Assembly: GCA_017506865.1 (NCBI GenBank)
Contig: JAFCMP010000511.1
Location: 124,001 to 188,000 of the forward strand
Reading direction: 5' to 3'
Source of the DNA: Tribonema minus
Taxonomy: Eukaryota > Sar > Xanthophyceae > Tribonematales > Tribonemataceae
Length of the DNA stretch: 64,000 nt
Positions 22,405 through 33,362 of this stretch are shown here, in pieces (the first letter of the stretch is position 1; each line of letters begins with the position of its first letter). Made by a program: the position numbers and the translations under genes. The notes under the pieces are model-generated. The model ran no database searches. It saw only the letters and a list, made by a program, of their open reading frames with translations, and was not told the origin of the DNA.

Positions 22405-23898
22405 AGTCGGGTCTCAGCGCATGACTTGTTGGAGCGGCGCTGGCCAGACACGTTTCGCGAACGGCCCCCCTACTCTTTCCTCCCCCCCAGCATCGGCGTA
22501 CGACTTCAAGTTGCCTGTCCTGTAAGTGTGACGTGCCGCACCCGCGGAGGCCCTACTAGGTGTACACTTTACAGTGCGTGCAGCAGAGCGCACAAGCACA
22601 CGGGGAGGAAGCTGGCGAACCAGACCCAAAAGCACCTTCGTCTGGCCCGGGCAGCCCCCCCTGCGCATACTATGTACTGTAGTACAGTAGGTCTTGTACC
22701 AGTTTCTTGTACTGATAGGTGGCCGGATCACCCTCTTGAGTCTCTACGTGCACTGTGTTCATGCCACGATTAGCTGCGGGCAGCACGATCACGTGTTAGA
22801 GAACCCCCTGATTGTTGTCCCCTCCGCGCCCCCTTACAGCAGCGTCCATCCAGTACTTGCCTGATAGCTGCTGCTTGCTTGATGCCACGGCTCATCTGTA
22901 CTAAGCACCAAACAAAAAATTCACAAAACAAAACACACACACACACATGCTTCGAACGAGGCCGTTGCTGTTGTCTACGCTTGCAGCTTGCAGATTGGCA
23001 TGTGTGCCTGCTTGCCACAGTGTTCACACCCGCAGATTGGTGATACTGGCCACATGCACAGACAGGTAATCTGACCAGGACTCCGAAGCGTACATAACTG
23101 TTGATACAGTTGGAAGTGCCTTCTGTCTGGCAAGTTGCCCCCTGCAGAAGGGGGTCATGCATTATCAGGTTAGAGGTTTGATGAAGCACGTGCTCGCCCT
23201 AGTGCGTCCACACCCCATGGCCGTGCATAGGGCACATGTGACATACGACAGACTGACAGCTGTAATACTAGCGGTCGCTGCACATAAACTTGAAGCTCTT
23301 GAAGATTCTTGAAGACATACCTCATCAATGAGTCATACCTCGTCAGGACTGCAGTGCATCTGACCAAAGAGTGCGCTCGCGGGGTAAGGGGTGCCCGAGT
23401 AGAGTGCGTTGAGTATTCTTCATGCGTATCAGCTGTCATCGGCATTCGAAGAAGCAGATCACCTGATGCGGTGAACTGACTTGAAGTTGCCACGTAGAGT
23501 CTCAGATTCTATCAACCAATGGCTTGCTGCATAATGTGTGCATCTACCTCATCAGATGAGTCTGAGATCACCAACACATCTATGGTGATTGTGCCCCGAC
23601 AAATGCATCGAAACGTTTGCCAACGAGCGTTGCAGAGCGATGCACAATTAAATCCGCACTTGCAATTTCGTGGGGCTGCGCTGCCGCTCAGCAGCATGAT
23701 GACTTGTGTTTTTACTCTAGTATTCACACAGCGACGCTCAGCATCTGCAGTTGAGCAAGTGCATACAAACACGGCAAGCCCCCCCCCCCCTTCCCCCCTT
23801 GTGCCAGGAAGCGCATACATACGCAACACCATGTCACGACCACGACTCGCCATGGAGCTCACAGGCGCAACGTCAATTCATGATTGTGAATTAATTCA
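22405..23898. other. Intergenic region without a firm gene
   Basis: Contains a (CA)n run near 22931-22947 and a C run at 23781-23790. A minus-strand frame at 23512-23862 ends in a peptide with an IDVLVISDSSDE stretch. No splice or start evidence supports it as a gene. Confidence 0.4.
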
Positions 23899-25245
23899 TC
23901 ATCCATGAAAGCCCAGCAGGTGCGCCGGAACCGCGCGGCTCACGCCGCGGCCGCTCTTCCCAGGCCGCAGCGCGCGCCCGCCCAGGAGCGCGGGCACCTG
24001 CGCCTCCACCGCAGCGCGCAGCTCGTCGGCGGCGCCGCGCGACAACGCCGCCGTGCGTGACGCGTAGGTTATCTCATATGCGCAGTTGGCGATGGCTGCG
24101 CCGCCGCTGCAGCCGCCGCTGCTGCTGCCGCCGCCGCTGCGTGCGCTGCCGCCGCCGCCTCCGCTGCCTGCCTGGCCGCCACTGTCGTGCTGCGGAAATA
24201 GGGGCTGCTGCGGGGGGGCGTAGGTATGTACCAGGCGCACCGCCAGAACGTTGCCGGCGCCGGCGACGCTCCGCACTGCGCGCGCCACCGCGTCCGGGTC
24301 CTCCGGCGGCGCGCCCACCAGGTGCAGCTCGTGCTGGTACGCGGGCGCATCACGCGTCGCGACGCCCCCCGCCGCCGCGCCGCCGTGCACGAACGTGTGC
24401 AGCAGCGGCGCGGCGCCGGGCGAGAAGGCGCCGCCGTGCGGGCGGTGGCACGCGAGCGCGTACCCCGGGAAGTCTGCCACGGAGAACAGCTCCACGGCGG
24501 CAAGCGTCAGCCCCGCCTCCGCGGCCTGCGTTGCGGCCTGCCAAGACTGCGTGTAACCGTCGAGCGTGCGCGCCTCTGCGGACGTGCCGCCCTGGCCGGT
24601 GACGAGGGCGACGCAGGCCTCGCCGCGCGCGCGCAGCGCGGCGCGCGCCACGCTTGCCAGCGTGTCGCACAGCAGCGCCCTGTTGCGCCGCGCGTTCTGC
24701 TTGCCGTTGACGTGCGGGAAGTTGTAGATGACGCGATCGAAGCGGCGCGCGCGCAGCGGCGGCGGCGGCGCGTCCGCGAGGCGCGTCGCGTCGACGCCGT
24801 GGAGCACGGTGCAGAAGTCGAAGGCGCTGAGCGCTGCCAGCGTGTCTGCGCCGCCGCCGCCGTAGAGCGCGCTGAACCACTCCTCGGAGTCCAGCGTCGT
24901 GGTGACGACGTTCGGCGGCGGGGTGTCCTGGTGCTGCCGCCGCAGCAATGAGCACAGGGACTGCGAGAAGCTGAAGTTCCCGTCTCCCAGGATCAGAATG
25001 TCGTTGACCTCGCCGCCGCACACCGTGTGGCGGCTGAGATACCTATGTAGTGGTGTATGCAGTGGAGAGTCTGGTCCATGAGACTGTTCCGGCGTCTGTT
25101 CGGGTCGCTGTGCGGATGCAGGTGTTCTCAACGGCAAGATGCGGCTCGAGCTCCCTGTTGCCCCCAGTGACCGATGTCTGAGCTGCTGCTGCAGAAAGTC
25201 ATAATGGCATACAAGTGCATATGACCTCCTCGCCAGAGCTATCAT
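23899..25245 (-). CDS. BMT5-like (DUF2431) rRNA uridine-N3 methyltransferase with FDX-ACB-like C-terminus (FDXACB1-like)
   Basis: A single exon of 448 residues starts at the ATG at 25245-25243 and stops at 23899. Residues about 82-93 read ILILGDGNFSFS, the hallmark SAM-binding start of the BMT5-like domain (yeast Bmt5 methylates U2634 of 25S rRNA). Residues about 165-180 contain FDRVIYNFPHVNGKQN, matching the family's conserved Asn-Phe-Pro-His block. The C-terminal 130 residues, with a CAYEITY stretch, LSRGAADEL and a variable Gly/Ser insert, are arranged like the ferredoxin-fold anticodon-binding domain of FDXACB1. The Arg/Ser-rich first 60 residues could be an organelle transit peptide. The gene is divergent from the selenoprotein gene, 307 bp between start codons. 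Confidence 0.85.
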   Translation of the reverse strand: MIALARRSYALVCHYDFLQQQLRHRSLGATGSSSRILPLRTPASAQRPEQTPEQSHGPDSPLHTPLHRYLSRHTVCGGEVNDILILGDGNFSFSQSLCSLLRRQHQDTPPPNVVTTTLDSEEWFSALYGGGGADTLAALSAFDFCTVLHGVDATRLADAPPPPLRARRFDRVIYNFPHVNGKQNARRNRALLCDTLASVARAALRARGEACVALVTGQGGTSAEARTLDGYTQSWQAATQAAEAGLTLAAVELFSVADFPGYALACHRPHGGAFSPGAAPLLHTFVHGGAAAGGVATRDAPAYQHELHLVGAPPEDPDAVARAVRSVAGAGNVLAVRLVHTYAPPQQPLFPQHDSGGQAGSGGGGGSARSGGGSSSGGCSGGAAIANCAYEITYASRTAALSRGAADELRAAVEAQVPALLGGRALRPGKSGRGVSRAVPAHLLGFHG

Positions 25246-25552
25246 GCAGCAGACCGCGAGAATATACAATGACGATGAGTGTTGGCGGAGCTGCTGCCCA
25301 TGCCTGCAGTCGCAGAGCACGAGCGCAGTTGCGCCTTTGACGCGAGATGAAACCCCGCTGCCGCACACTGTAGCCTTGCAGCGGCAGGCAGCTTGGTCCT
25401 GCCCCACAAAAGCGCGGACGCAAACTCACACTTCAACTATGCAACAACTTTCCAGAGTTGACGTTTGCCCAACTCTCGAGTGTGTGTGCGTGTGCTCGCG
25501 CTTCAAACGGCGACAGGACGTGCGCCATAGCATACGGCAACAGGAGTTGAGC

Positions 25553-27334
25553 ATGGGGCCAGGCAAGCCCCCGAACGTGCCTAACCTCTTGTCGGAGGCC
25601 TTCCACGCAGGCGTATCCCTCCTGCAACAGTATGGCTGGTGGCTTGTGCTGGCGCTGATTGTGTGGTACAACGTCAGGGATGCGGTATGGCAGCAGGTAG
25701 CCCATTTACAGAGGAGGCGATCTCTGGCTCAAGCCAATCGGCGAGAGAGGCGAGAGGTTCTGGACCCCCAGCTGTGGAGAATCAGGGAGGAGCAGCAGCG
25801 ACGAGCTGAGGAGCGGTGAGCCTGCTGTACTACGCTGTGATAACGATGAAATACGAAGTCTTCGGGAATTGCTACAGCACTTTGCGCAGCAGCAGGGTTC
25901 CTGCCCTGGCCATCTGTCGGCGAATTTTAAGAACTGGAGGCGCCATTGACTCTGCCGTCCGCAACATACAGGGTCAGTGGTACACTGACGATGTTGTTGT
26001 GCGGTTTGACAGCACCAATCATGCTGTGTTCGTGATTCATGTGTAGGCGCATGCCCGACCACAATTCTCCTCTGTCCTCGCACCACCCCCGTGGTTCAGC
26101 ACTGCCACCTCCTGCCCTTACCACACGGTCCCTGCAGCTCTCGCTAGCGCGCAACAACATATTTGCTGCGTTCACCTGAAGCAGGCAGTGGCCTCAGCGG
26201 CAAGCACCGCTTCTGCGCAGCTCGACATCCTACGCCAGATGTCCTGTGATGCTCAGATGCCTCTGTACATACATACCTTCATGCTTATTATGCATACTTG
26301 CTGCTACGATGGTGCCCTGCCACGCGGCTTGCGCCTTGTGTGCTTCTCCAGCGGACTATGTAGCAGTGCACTCCACCAGTCGCGCACGAGCACCGGGCGG
26401 CGTGGCGCGCGCCGCATTCGCCTTCAGCCGCCCGCAAGCTTCGCTGCAGTGCCGCATTTCCAGCCCCGGGCTCGTCTGTGGCAGCGGTGTTACAACCAAT
26501 GATGGGCATGCGATGTTCCCAAAGTTGATCTCAATGCAGCGCTGCTCTCCCTACGCTCGAACATTTCCGCCCAGCTCATCTTGCTGCTCCCGTCACAGCT
26601 CACCGCCGCCCGCCCTCCAACGCCAATCCAAGACCTCGCCTGTCCTAGATGCCGCTACTCAGTTGCCAAAGCTCCTGGCAGACCTTAACCATACACCTGA
26701 TCATCACATTCCAACGCCGCCCTCCCCCCCCCCCCCCCCCCCCAGCGTGGAGCAGTGGAAGCAGGAGGAGCGCGAGAGGGAGCGGCAGCGACGCTCAGCG
26801 GGGGGGCCCACGAGCGCACGGCGGCCGGCAGGGGGGGACAGGGCGCCGCCTGCGCGCGCCGCGAGCGGTTACAACCCGCTGCAGCCGGGCTCCAGCAGCG
26901 TGCAGAACTACCGGTGCGTCCGCGTCCGCTGCTCTCGCTGTGTGTGACTGTAGTTATACATGCGCGCTCGTGCCAGCGCGCGGTGGTGTTGCGGGGGTGG
27001 AGTTGCTTGCTCTCGCCGCCTGTTGCTAGCGCTATCGACGCGTGTAGCTATGCACGCATGCGTGGCGGAAGAGGCTGTGCGAGCGGCGTGCCGCGAGGGC
27101 GCCGTGGCGTTGCGCGCTGCTGCTGAGGGCGCCGTTGCGCCCAGCACCGCCGACGCAGGCTTGTCACTCCGTGTGCTTTGCACTGCACGACGCATATTCC
27201 TCACCGCTCCTGGTGTGTTGAAGTTGAAATTTTGCAAGTACCCTGGTTCAATGATGCTTCTGACATGCTCAAACGTGAACCACTGCAGGCCGAGCAACGA
27301 GCGCCGGCGCCCCCCCGGCGGCGGATGACGGTAG
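25553..27334 (+). CDS. SELENOS: Selenoprotein S (SELENOS/VIMP), Sec encoded by UGA at 27326-27328
   Basis: Exons 25553..25815, 26746..26913 and 27289..27334; joins match in phase (2+1 bases each), giving 158 residues. A short N-terminus precedes one membrane span at residues 27-41 (YGWWLVLALIVWYNV). A long Arg/Glu/Gln-rich cytosolic helix follows, then a disordered Gly/Pro tail containing SGYNPLQ, the conserved tail motif of selenoprotein S. The last exon reads RPSNERRRPPGGG, then TGA, one Arg codon and TAG. Selenocysteine as the penultimate residue is exactly the animal arrangement. SELENOS sits in the ER membrane, recruits p97/VCP and Derlins in ER-associated degradation, and its Sec forms a redox pair. 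If TGA is read as a stop, the product ends two residues short. The SECIS-like hairpin downstream argues for Sec insertion. Confidence 0.87.
27326..27328 (+). other. Selenocysteine codon (UGA)
   Basis: In-frame TGA between GGCGGCGGA and CGG TAG, at the penultimate position of the selenoprotein S frame. Confidence 0.78.
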
Positions 27335-27404
27335 GCGCTCGCTGTCGCGGCGGCAGCGCTGCGCTGAGGGCGGCGGCGATTGTGTGCAGGAATGGGGGAG
27401 GGGG

Positions 27405-27468
27405 GGGCGCAAATGACGCTCTTGCCGAAAACCCGGCGATCCGGGAGCGGCAGGGGCCGACAGCGCTC
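27405..27468 (+). promoter_or_regulatory. SECIS element, type II-like, in the 3' UTR
   Basis: About 80 bases after the Sec codon. Helix I pairs GGGCGC (27405-27410) with GCGCTC (27463-27468). The quartet is ATGA at 27413-27416 opposite GA at 27459-27460. Helix II pairs CTCTTGCC (27419-27426) with GGCAGGGG (27449-27456), all eight pairs allowing G-U. The AAAA of the apical internal loop (27428-27431) lies 11 bases after ATGA, and a mini-stem CCCGG/CCGGG closes on CGAT (27432-27445). These are the defining parts of a eukaryotic type II SECIS. One C-C mismatch sits next to the quartet. Confidence 0.83.
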
Positions 27469-28934
27469 AACCCGCGCACCGTCGCCGCGGCGCGCACAAC
27501 TCGGAGGGCGCATTGGTACTGCGCAGTAGCTGCGGCGGCGATGGCGGGCGCAGGCGGGGGCGCGGCGGCGCAGCAGCATGAGCAGCGGCAGCGGCGACAG
27601 AGCGTCCGATGCCGTGCGTCAATGCGCAGGCGGCACCACGTACCGCCCTCAAGCAGGGAAGGGCGGCAATGGGGGGGGTAGGCCAGCGTGATGCTGGCGG
27701 GCAGGCGCCCTTGTGGCGTGCGCTTGCCGCGCTGACAGCATGTATCAACAAAGCGTACATATGGTGTCGGCGATGAGGCATCCGCGGCGGCACGTGCGCA
27801 GTGGCGGCGGCAGCGGCGCGGCGTGCCTCCTGCCGCAGTGCGGAGTGCTTGCGCCAAGCCGTGTGCAGCGCAACCCGGCATGCTCAACATTTGTTGGTTT
27901 TATGTGGCGGAGTTGCGGGCAGACTTGTCGGAGCACCCCTTGGGCTGCTCTTCGACAACCTGTAACAGCAAACCTGGAGGGCATTATATGTGTTAAATAT
28001 GTGGGGGCAGGGCAAGGGGGGGGGGGCGCTCACAGGAGGGGGGGGGGGGGGGGGGGTCCCAGCATGACATTTCTGTTTGATGTATTTTTGTGTTTGTGGC
28101 ACAGATAACAAGGCTTGCACCCTGCACGCTTTCAACGGCAGTGCACGCAGCGTGCCTGTACAGTTCACCAGTGTGAAGGTAGACAAGTAAGTGGATACGC
28201 GTGCATCAGAGAGCTCGTGCATATACAACGCACATGGGCAGTTCAGCAATGACAGCACTGTCTGCATCCACCATGCCCTACGACCCTTTTAGTGACAACG
28301 CCCTGTGCTTTGGTCGGGGAGATGTATGCCCTGGCAATTCTGACTTTGTGCCATGTGTTCGTCCAGATGTTGTCAATACAATGCATCTTTGGTACCTGTT
28401 GACAGGTGTACGCAAATTGGCATCTGTGCGACAGGTGTTGTCAATACAACGCATCTCGTCACCTGCACGAGTGCCATACAACCAACATCAGTACCTGTAC
28501 GACACATGTGTTGCTGACATGACATACTTTTTGTTATTTCTCGCTTAGGGGCGCAAAAGCCCAGATGGTGGATGTGCAGCTTGCATCTTGGTGAGGTCCG
28601 TATGGTCATGCAACAAAAATAGATTGTCGCGGAGACATATCAGCCCCTGATCCTTACTAGGTGCTGTAAGTCAAACGCATCAACACCAAGACATCAATGC
28701 GCTCCCTCCCCAGCTCACCAAAAAGCGCGTCTATATCATTGCAAATGCAACTTCAACGTGTGTGTTTGTGTATGTGTGTGCTGTGCACATGCCACAATGC
28801 CACCATACTTCCGGCAGCAGCTGCTCGGCCAACGCGTGCGTGCACTCCAGTCCATGCGACCGTGTAGGTGTGTCTCACACCTCGCTGACAGCAGCAGCGG
28901 CGCCATTCACAATGTCTAAAGGCGTCTCTAGAGG
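27469..28934. other. Intergenic region between convergent genes
   Basis: Holds long G runs (28016-28025 and 28039-28056) and no frame with convincing coding character or joining splice sites. Confidence 0.5.
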
Positions 28935-30617
28935 TCATGACCACTTCACTGTGCGCCGCTTGGCAGCCGCGCCGCTGCTGCCTTCGAGGTCAGGCGCGGC
29001 CCGCTTGCGCGCGTCCGCAGCGGCTGCAGCATCGCTAGCGGTAGCAGAATAGAACTGCACCGCGTCGTCTGCGGCAACGAGCGCCGCTGCTGCTGCGCCA
29101 TCCGCCACGGGGTGCGCGCCTATCACGCTGCTGCTGCCGCCGCCGTCCATGGCCAAGGCCGAGAGCGCTGGTGCGCCGTTGGCGGCAGCGGGTGCGGCGT
29201 GGTACATGGGCTGCACGTGCAAAGCTGCAGGCTGCTGCAGCGACATGACGGCAGTGGTCGTTGCGGCGGAAGGCAAGTACGCGCAAGCAGCGGCATCGAG
29301 CGTGGAGGCAGGCGTCGCTGCTGCTGCTATTTCTGCTGCTGGTGAAGGTGAATGTGCTGAGTATCCTGCGGCTGCGGTGTGATTGAGAGGCACATGCCTG
29401 ACGTGCACAGCGCCAGCAGCAGCGGCGGCGGCACTCAACCCCCCGTTGGCCGCCGCATGTGCGGCAAGAAGTGCAGCTGCCGCGGCAGCATTGGCAGCTT
29501 GCGGGCTCGCCACTGGAACCGCCGCCGGCGCAGCAGCCGCAACTGCCGCCGCTGGCAGCGCAGACACCACCGCTGCTGATGCCGCCGCCACCGGAGCCGC
29601 TGCAGCCACCGTCACGACTACAGGCAGCGCAATAGCGGGAGCGGCAATGGCAGCTGTGGTGGCGCCAATGTTCGCAATGAGTCGCCAGGAGTCCGGCGCA
29701 ATGCGCGCGCTGCCGGCGGCGGCGCGGCGCACCTGCTCCCGTGCGTCCGCGACGTAGCGGCGCAGCGCAACGATGCCGCGCCCGTTCGGCAGCAGCTTCA
29801 GCTGCTCCACGAGCTCGTGCGTGCCGACCCAGTAATCGAGATCGGGCGTATTGTGCGCACTTGCGTGCAGCGCCGCCGTGCTGGCGACGTCGCCCTTGCC
29901 GCAGCCGCTGCCACCCCGCTTGCCGCCGCCGCCGCCGCCACTGCTGCCGCCGCCAGTGAGGTCAGCGGTGCTGCGGCCGCTGCTGCTGCCGCTGCCGCTG
30001 CTGCTGCCGCCGCCGCCGCCGGTGCCGTCGGCGGCTGCGCCGGGGGGCGCAGACGTCGGTGCGCGGCGCACTTGCGCAACGATGTTCTCAATGCAGCGCC
30101 GCGCCTGCTTGTCCAGGGCCACCCCCTCGCCGGGGAAGAAGGCAGCGAGCACGTGCGCGCGCACCGCGTGCAGCGTCAGCGCTTTGTCCGCCGCGAGCCG
30201 CCGCACCGTGCGCATGACCTCAGGCGTGAGGTCGATGCGCATGACGAGCCTCGCCGTCGCCGCCGCCGCCGCTGCGTCGCCGCCCACCTCCGCCGCCGCC
30301 GCCGCCGCCGCGGCCGCGCGCGGCGGCATCAACACCTGCTTTCGACCAAGCAGCGCAAACATGTTCAAGTCAGTGCCTCACACGGGGCTTTCAGCGTGTG
30401 CCAGTTGCGCAGTCCCATTGCTACCTCGCTGGTGAACGTACGTGATTGTGCTCGCCGTGCAGCCTGGTCACCGTCGCGGCGCCGCTGCCGCTGCCGCCGC
30501 CGCCACCGCCGTCGTCCTCCTCCACCTTGAGCGTCACGCGCCACTGGCAGCCGCACTTGATGGAGGGCGCGCGCTGCCGCAGGCGCACGCCGCCGCCGCC
30601 GCCGCCGCTGCCGCCGC

Positions 30618-30660
<43 letters not shown>

Positions 30661-33048
30661 CTTCTCGTCCAGCCTGCTCTTGTGCGTGCCGGTCCTGTGG
30701 CACACGAGCCAGTACGTGGCGGCGCCCTTTTTGGCGCAGTAGAGGTGGAAGCCGGACGCCTGCGCGCGCGCCGTGATGTGCGCGCGCGCCGCCTGCAGGC
30801 TCTCGAACGCGCGGCCCACAAAGAGGCCGCCCCAGCCCTCCGCCTGCGCACGTCGAGCGTACGTGTGCAGCACGCGATCAGCATACGTGCGGATGTTGAG
30901 ATGAGAGCACTCGCGCGCCGCGCCCAATGCCGTTTCGCATGGTTGTCCTGCTCCTCGGCGCCGCTTCTCGGCAGCGTGCGCTCTCGCGTATGCGTGTCGC
31001 TGTCGGTGACGCGTCGTGTCGTCTTATCAGGGCGTCAGGCGCCCCATGAAGCGGGGGCAGTGACTCGGCAGTCCGGACCGCAGCTCTTAAACTGCTATGG
31101 CGAGCTGTTACGCTGCGTGTTCACAGCAGCCAATGACCTGTAGCAGCGGCTTTCCCGCACATTAACCCCGCAGGCAGGCCGGGCGGTGGTCAGCCCCCAC
31201 TGACTTGCACACAAGGAGGCCCGCACTACTGGTATGCCGCGCAGCAGCCACTGTTGTTGGCGCTGAACCCTGAGGCTGAGCACTTGTACACGAGTATGCT
31301 CTCATGTTTGACACTGCGGTGGCGGCCAGGCTGAGGCGGCAGTTGAGTGCGGCAGGGGACGCTGCCGCTAGGGAGTACCAGTTGCTTGACAGCCACTGCT
31401 GCGCACTGCTTGCAGGTCGCACAGCGCAAACAACTGCCCACAGGCTCTGTGGCGTCCACCGCAATACCTCGACATGCGTCACATCAAGGGGGCAGGCTGC
31501 GAGGCCAGACGCACCTGCTCTCCCGCAGGCACCACCGGCACAGATGCTTCTAAGACACCGGCAGGCGCTGCTGGTCCCGCTGCTGCCGCAGCCCGCGCCT
31601 CTGCAACATGCGCCGCTGCCGCCAGTGGTGCCGCCGCTGCAGCTGCCAACGGCGCCGCCGCCGTTGCCGCCGCCGCCACCACCGCTGCCGTTGCTGCCGC
31701 TGGTGGTGTCACCGTCCGTGCTGCCTCCGAATCTGTCACCTCCTCAGTGCCAGTTCCCTGCGCCACCGCCGCCGCTGCTGCCGCAGCCACATGTGCCTCC
31801 ACACCTACTGCATGTGACCGCGCCACCGCCGGTTCTGCCCGCGCTGATGCTGCCGTTGTCACTGCTGATGTCGTCACCGTGGCCGCTGCCGCCGCGTCCG
31901 CCGCCGCCGCCGCCATCGCCGCGGCACTGTGCCGCAGCTCCGCGGCCATGAAGCTCGGCGGCGCTGCCTCCGCAGGTGCCAGCGCAGTGCGCTGCTGCTC
32001 GAAGCGCAGCTGCCGCTGCGCCGCGAGCTGGTGCTGCCGCTGCAGCTGCTGGTGCTGCTGCAGCTGTGCTTGCTGCTGCTGCAGCAGTTGGCGCCTCTGT
32101 TGCGGCTGCTGCTGCGGCGGGTGTTGTTGTTGCTGCTGCTGAGCACCAGCCGGTGTGGCGCTGCCGCCGCTGCCAGGGGGCACCGCAGGGTACGGCATCT
32201 GCCTCTGGTCCTGCTGCTGCTGCTGAAGGTAATGGCGCTGCAGCGGCAGCTGCTGCGTCGGCAGCAGCGGCATGAATGGCGCGCCCAGGAGACCTGCGCC
32301 CGCCCACCGCTCCGGCGAGTGCTGCAGCGGGTGGTGGTGGCCAAGCATAGGCCCCAACACCATGGGTGGCGGCGGCTGCGGTCACAAGCGGCGACAGTCA
32401 TGGAACGCGAAGTTTTAGAACCCCCGAGGAGGCTCTGCTCGGTGGCTACTACCTTGTGGAACGTGTTCCTCCACATTCCAAATCAGCACCATGGCAGTGT
32501 TCAGCACTCTGTTCACGCATGCGCGCTGCGAACCGCACACAGGCCTCTGACTCCCTTGCGTGCAGCCGCCGCACATGGAGTCTCTCGTACCTGAGTACCG
32601 TAGCCCGCGAGCATCAGAGGATGGAGTGGCTGTGGCTGTGGCTGGTGTACGCCTCTGTGGCGTGCAAGAGGGGGCGCTGCCTCGGGATGAGGGAAGCCTG
32701 CACAGCGGCGGCGGCAGCGGCGGCGGCAGCAGCACCATCACCATCAACAGCAGCGCGGACAAACAAAAATGGAGAACGACGGGCGAAAGGAAGAACATTG
32801 AACAGATTGCGTGACCCGCTGGTATGAGTAGTAGTTGATTGGTTGATGCATCGACTGCATGACAATTGTGATGCGCGTATGAGGTGCCACGCGCCAAGGT
32901 CGCGAAATGTCGACATCGCACCTCCAAACAGCGCGTCCATGGACGAGAAGGGCGGCAGCACGGCGTTGGACCTCATGGTGCTGGGTCCCAACTGGCGTTG
33001 CGCTGCAGATTCTGTAGTGACATCGGGTGAGGGCGATGCTTGCGACAT
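28935..33048 (-). CDS. Gln/Ala-rich protein with FAR1/MULE-type (WRKY-GCM1 fold) zinc DNA-binding domain
   Basis: Proposed exons: 33048..32922, 32697..32591, 32375..31515, 30999..30442 and 30335..28935; all phases agree, giving 1,017 residues. The N-terminal 375 residues are Pro/Gln-rich with several polyQ runs, then polyalanine. Exon 4 encodes the DNA-binding module: AFESLQAARAHITARA, GFHLY, a first Cys in LVCHRTG, a Gly-rich insert, IKCGCQWRV, then HGEHNH, the Cys-Cys-His-His arrangement of FAR1/FHY3 and MULE-transposase zinc domains. A basic helix region and a long polyalanine tail end in a KRR-type nuclear signal. I infer a transcription factor derived from a domesticated transposase DNA-binding domain. 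No ATG precedes the zinc domain in exon 4, which favours one gene. The joining intron 31000-31514 is the least certain; if it is retained, the first part ends at 31479. Confidence 0.68.
31217..31440 (+). pseudogene. Possible coding relic on the opposite strand, inside an intron
   Basis: A plus-strand frame (about 31217-31300, YWYAAQQPLLLALNPEAEHLY) continues after a one-base shift at about 31303 in a second frame to about 31440, with Ala/Arg/Leu helical composition. There is no start, no splice partner and no recognised family. The shift has the same direction as in the relic at 14939-16018. Confidence 0.25.
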
Positions 33049-33362
33049 TGCTGCTCTCACTCAACTCTTAGACTGCTCATGAAGCCTCCACCGAGTTGAC
33101 GCAGGCCATCATCCATGACATTCACGAAGTCTCAACCGAGTTGACGCAGGTCATCTTCCACCAATCACCACAGCAATGAATTTGAAGCCTCCACACGAAA
33201 CTTCAATGTTCAACAACGACAACTTCAGCTTGTAGACTAAAAAAAAAGATCCGGCTGTGTTTCCACTCGTGTTGGGTTGCTCCGGAAAAATATGGCCTCT
33301 TTGCGCGGCTTGTTGCCTGTCGGCGGCGAGGCGCAGCGAGCGCCTCGAGAGGCTTCGCGAAG
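33049..33362. promoter_or_regulatory. Putative bidirectional promoter
   Basis: 314 bp separate the divergent start codons at 33048 (-) and 33363 (+). The stretch has a local direct repeat (CTCCACCGAGTTGACGCAGG-like at about 33087 and CTCAACCGAGTTGACGCAGG at about 33130). No TATA box is evident. Confidence 0.4.
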
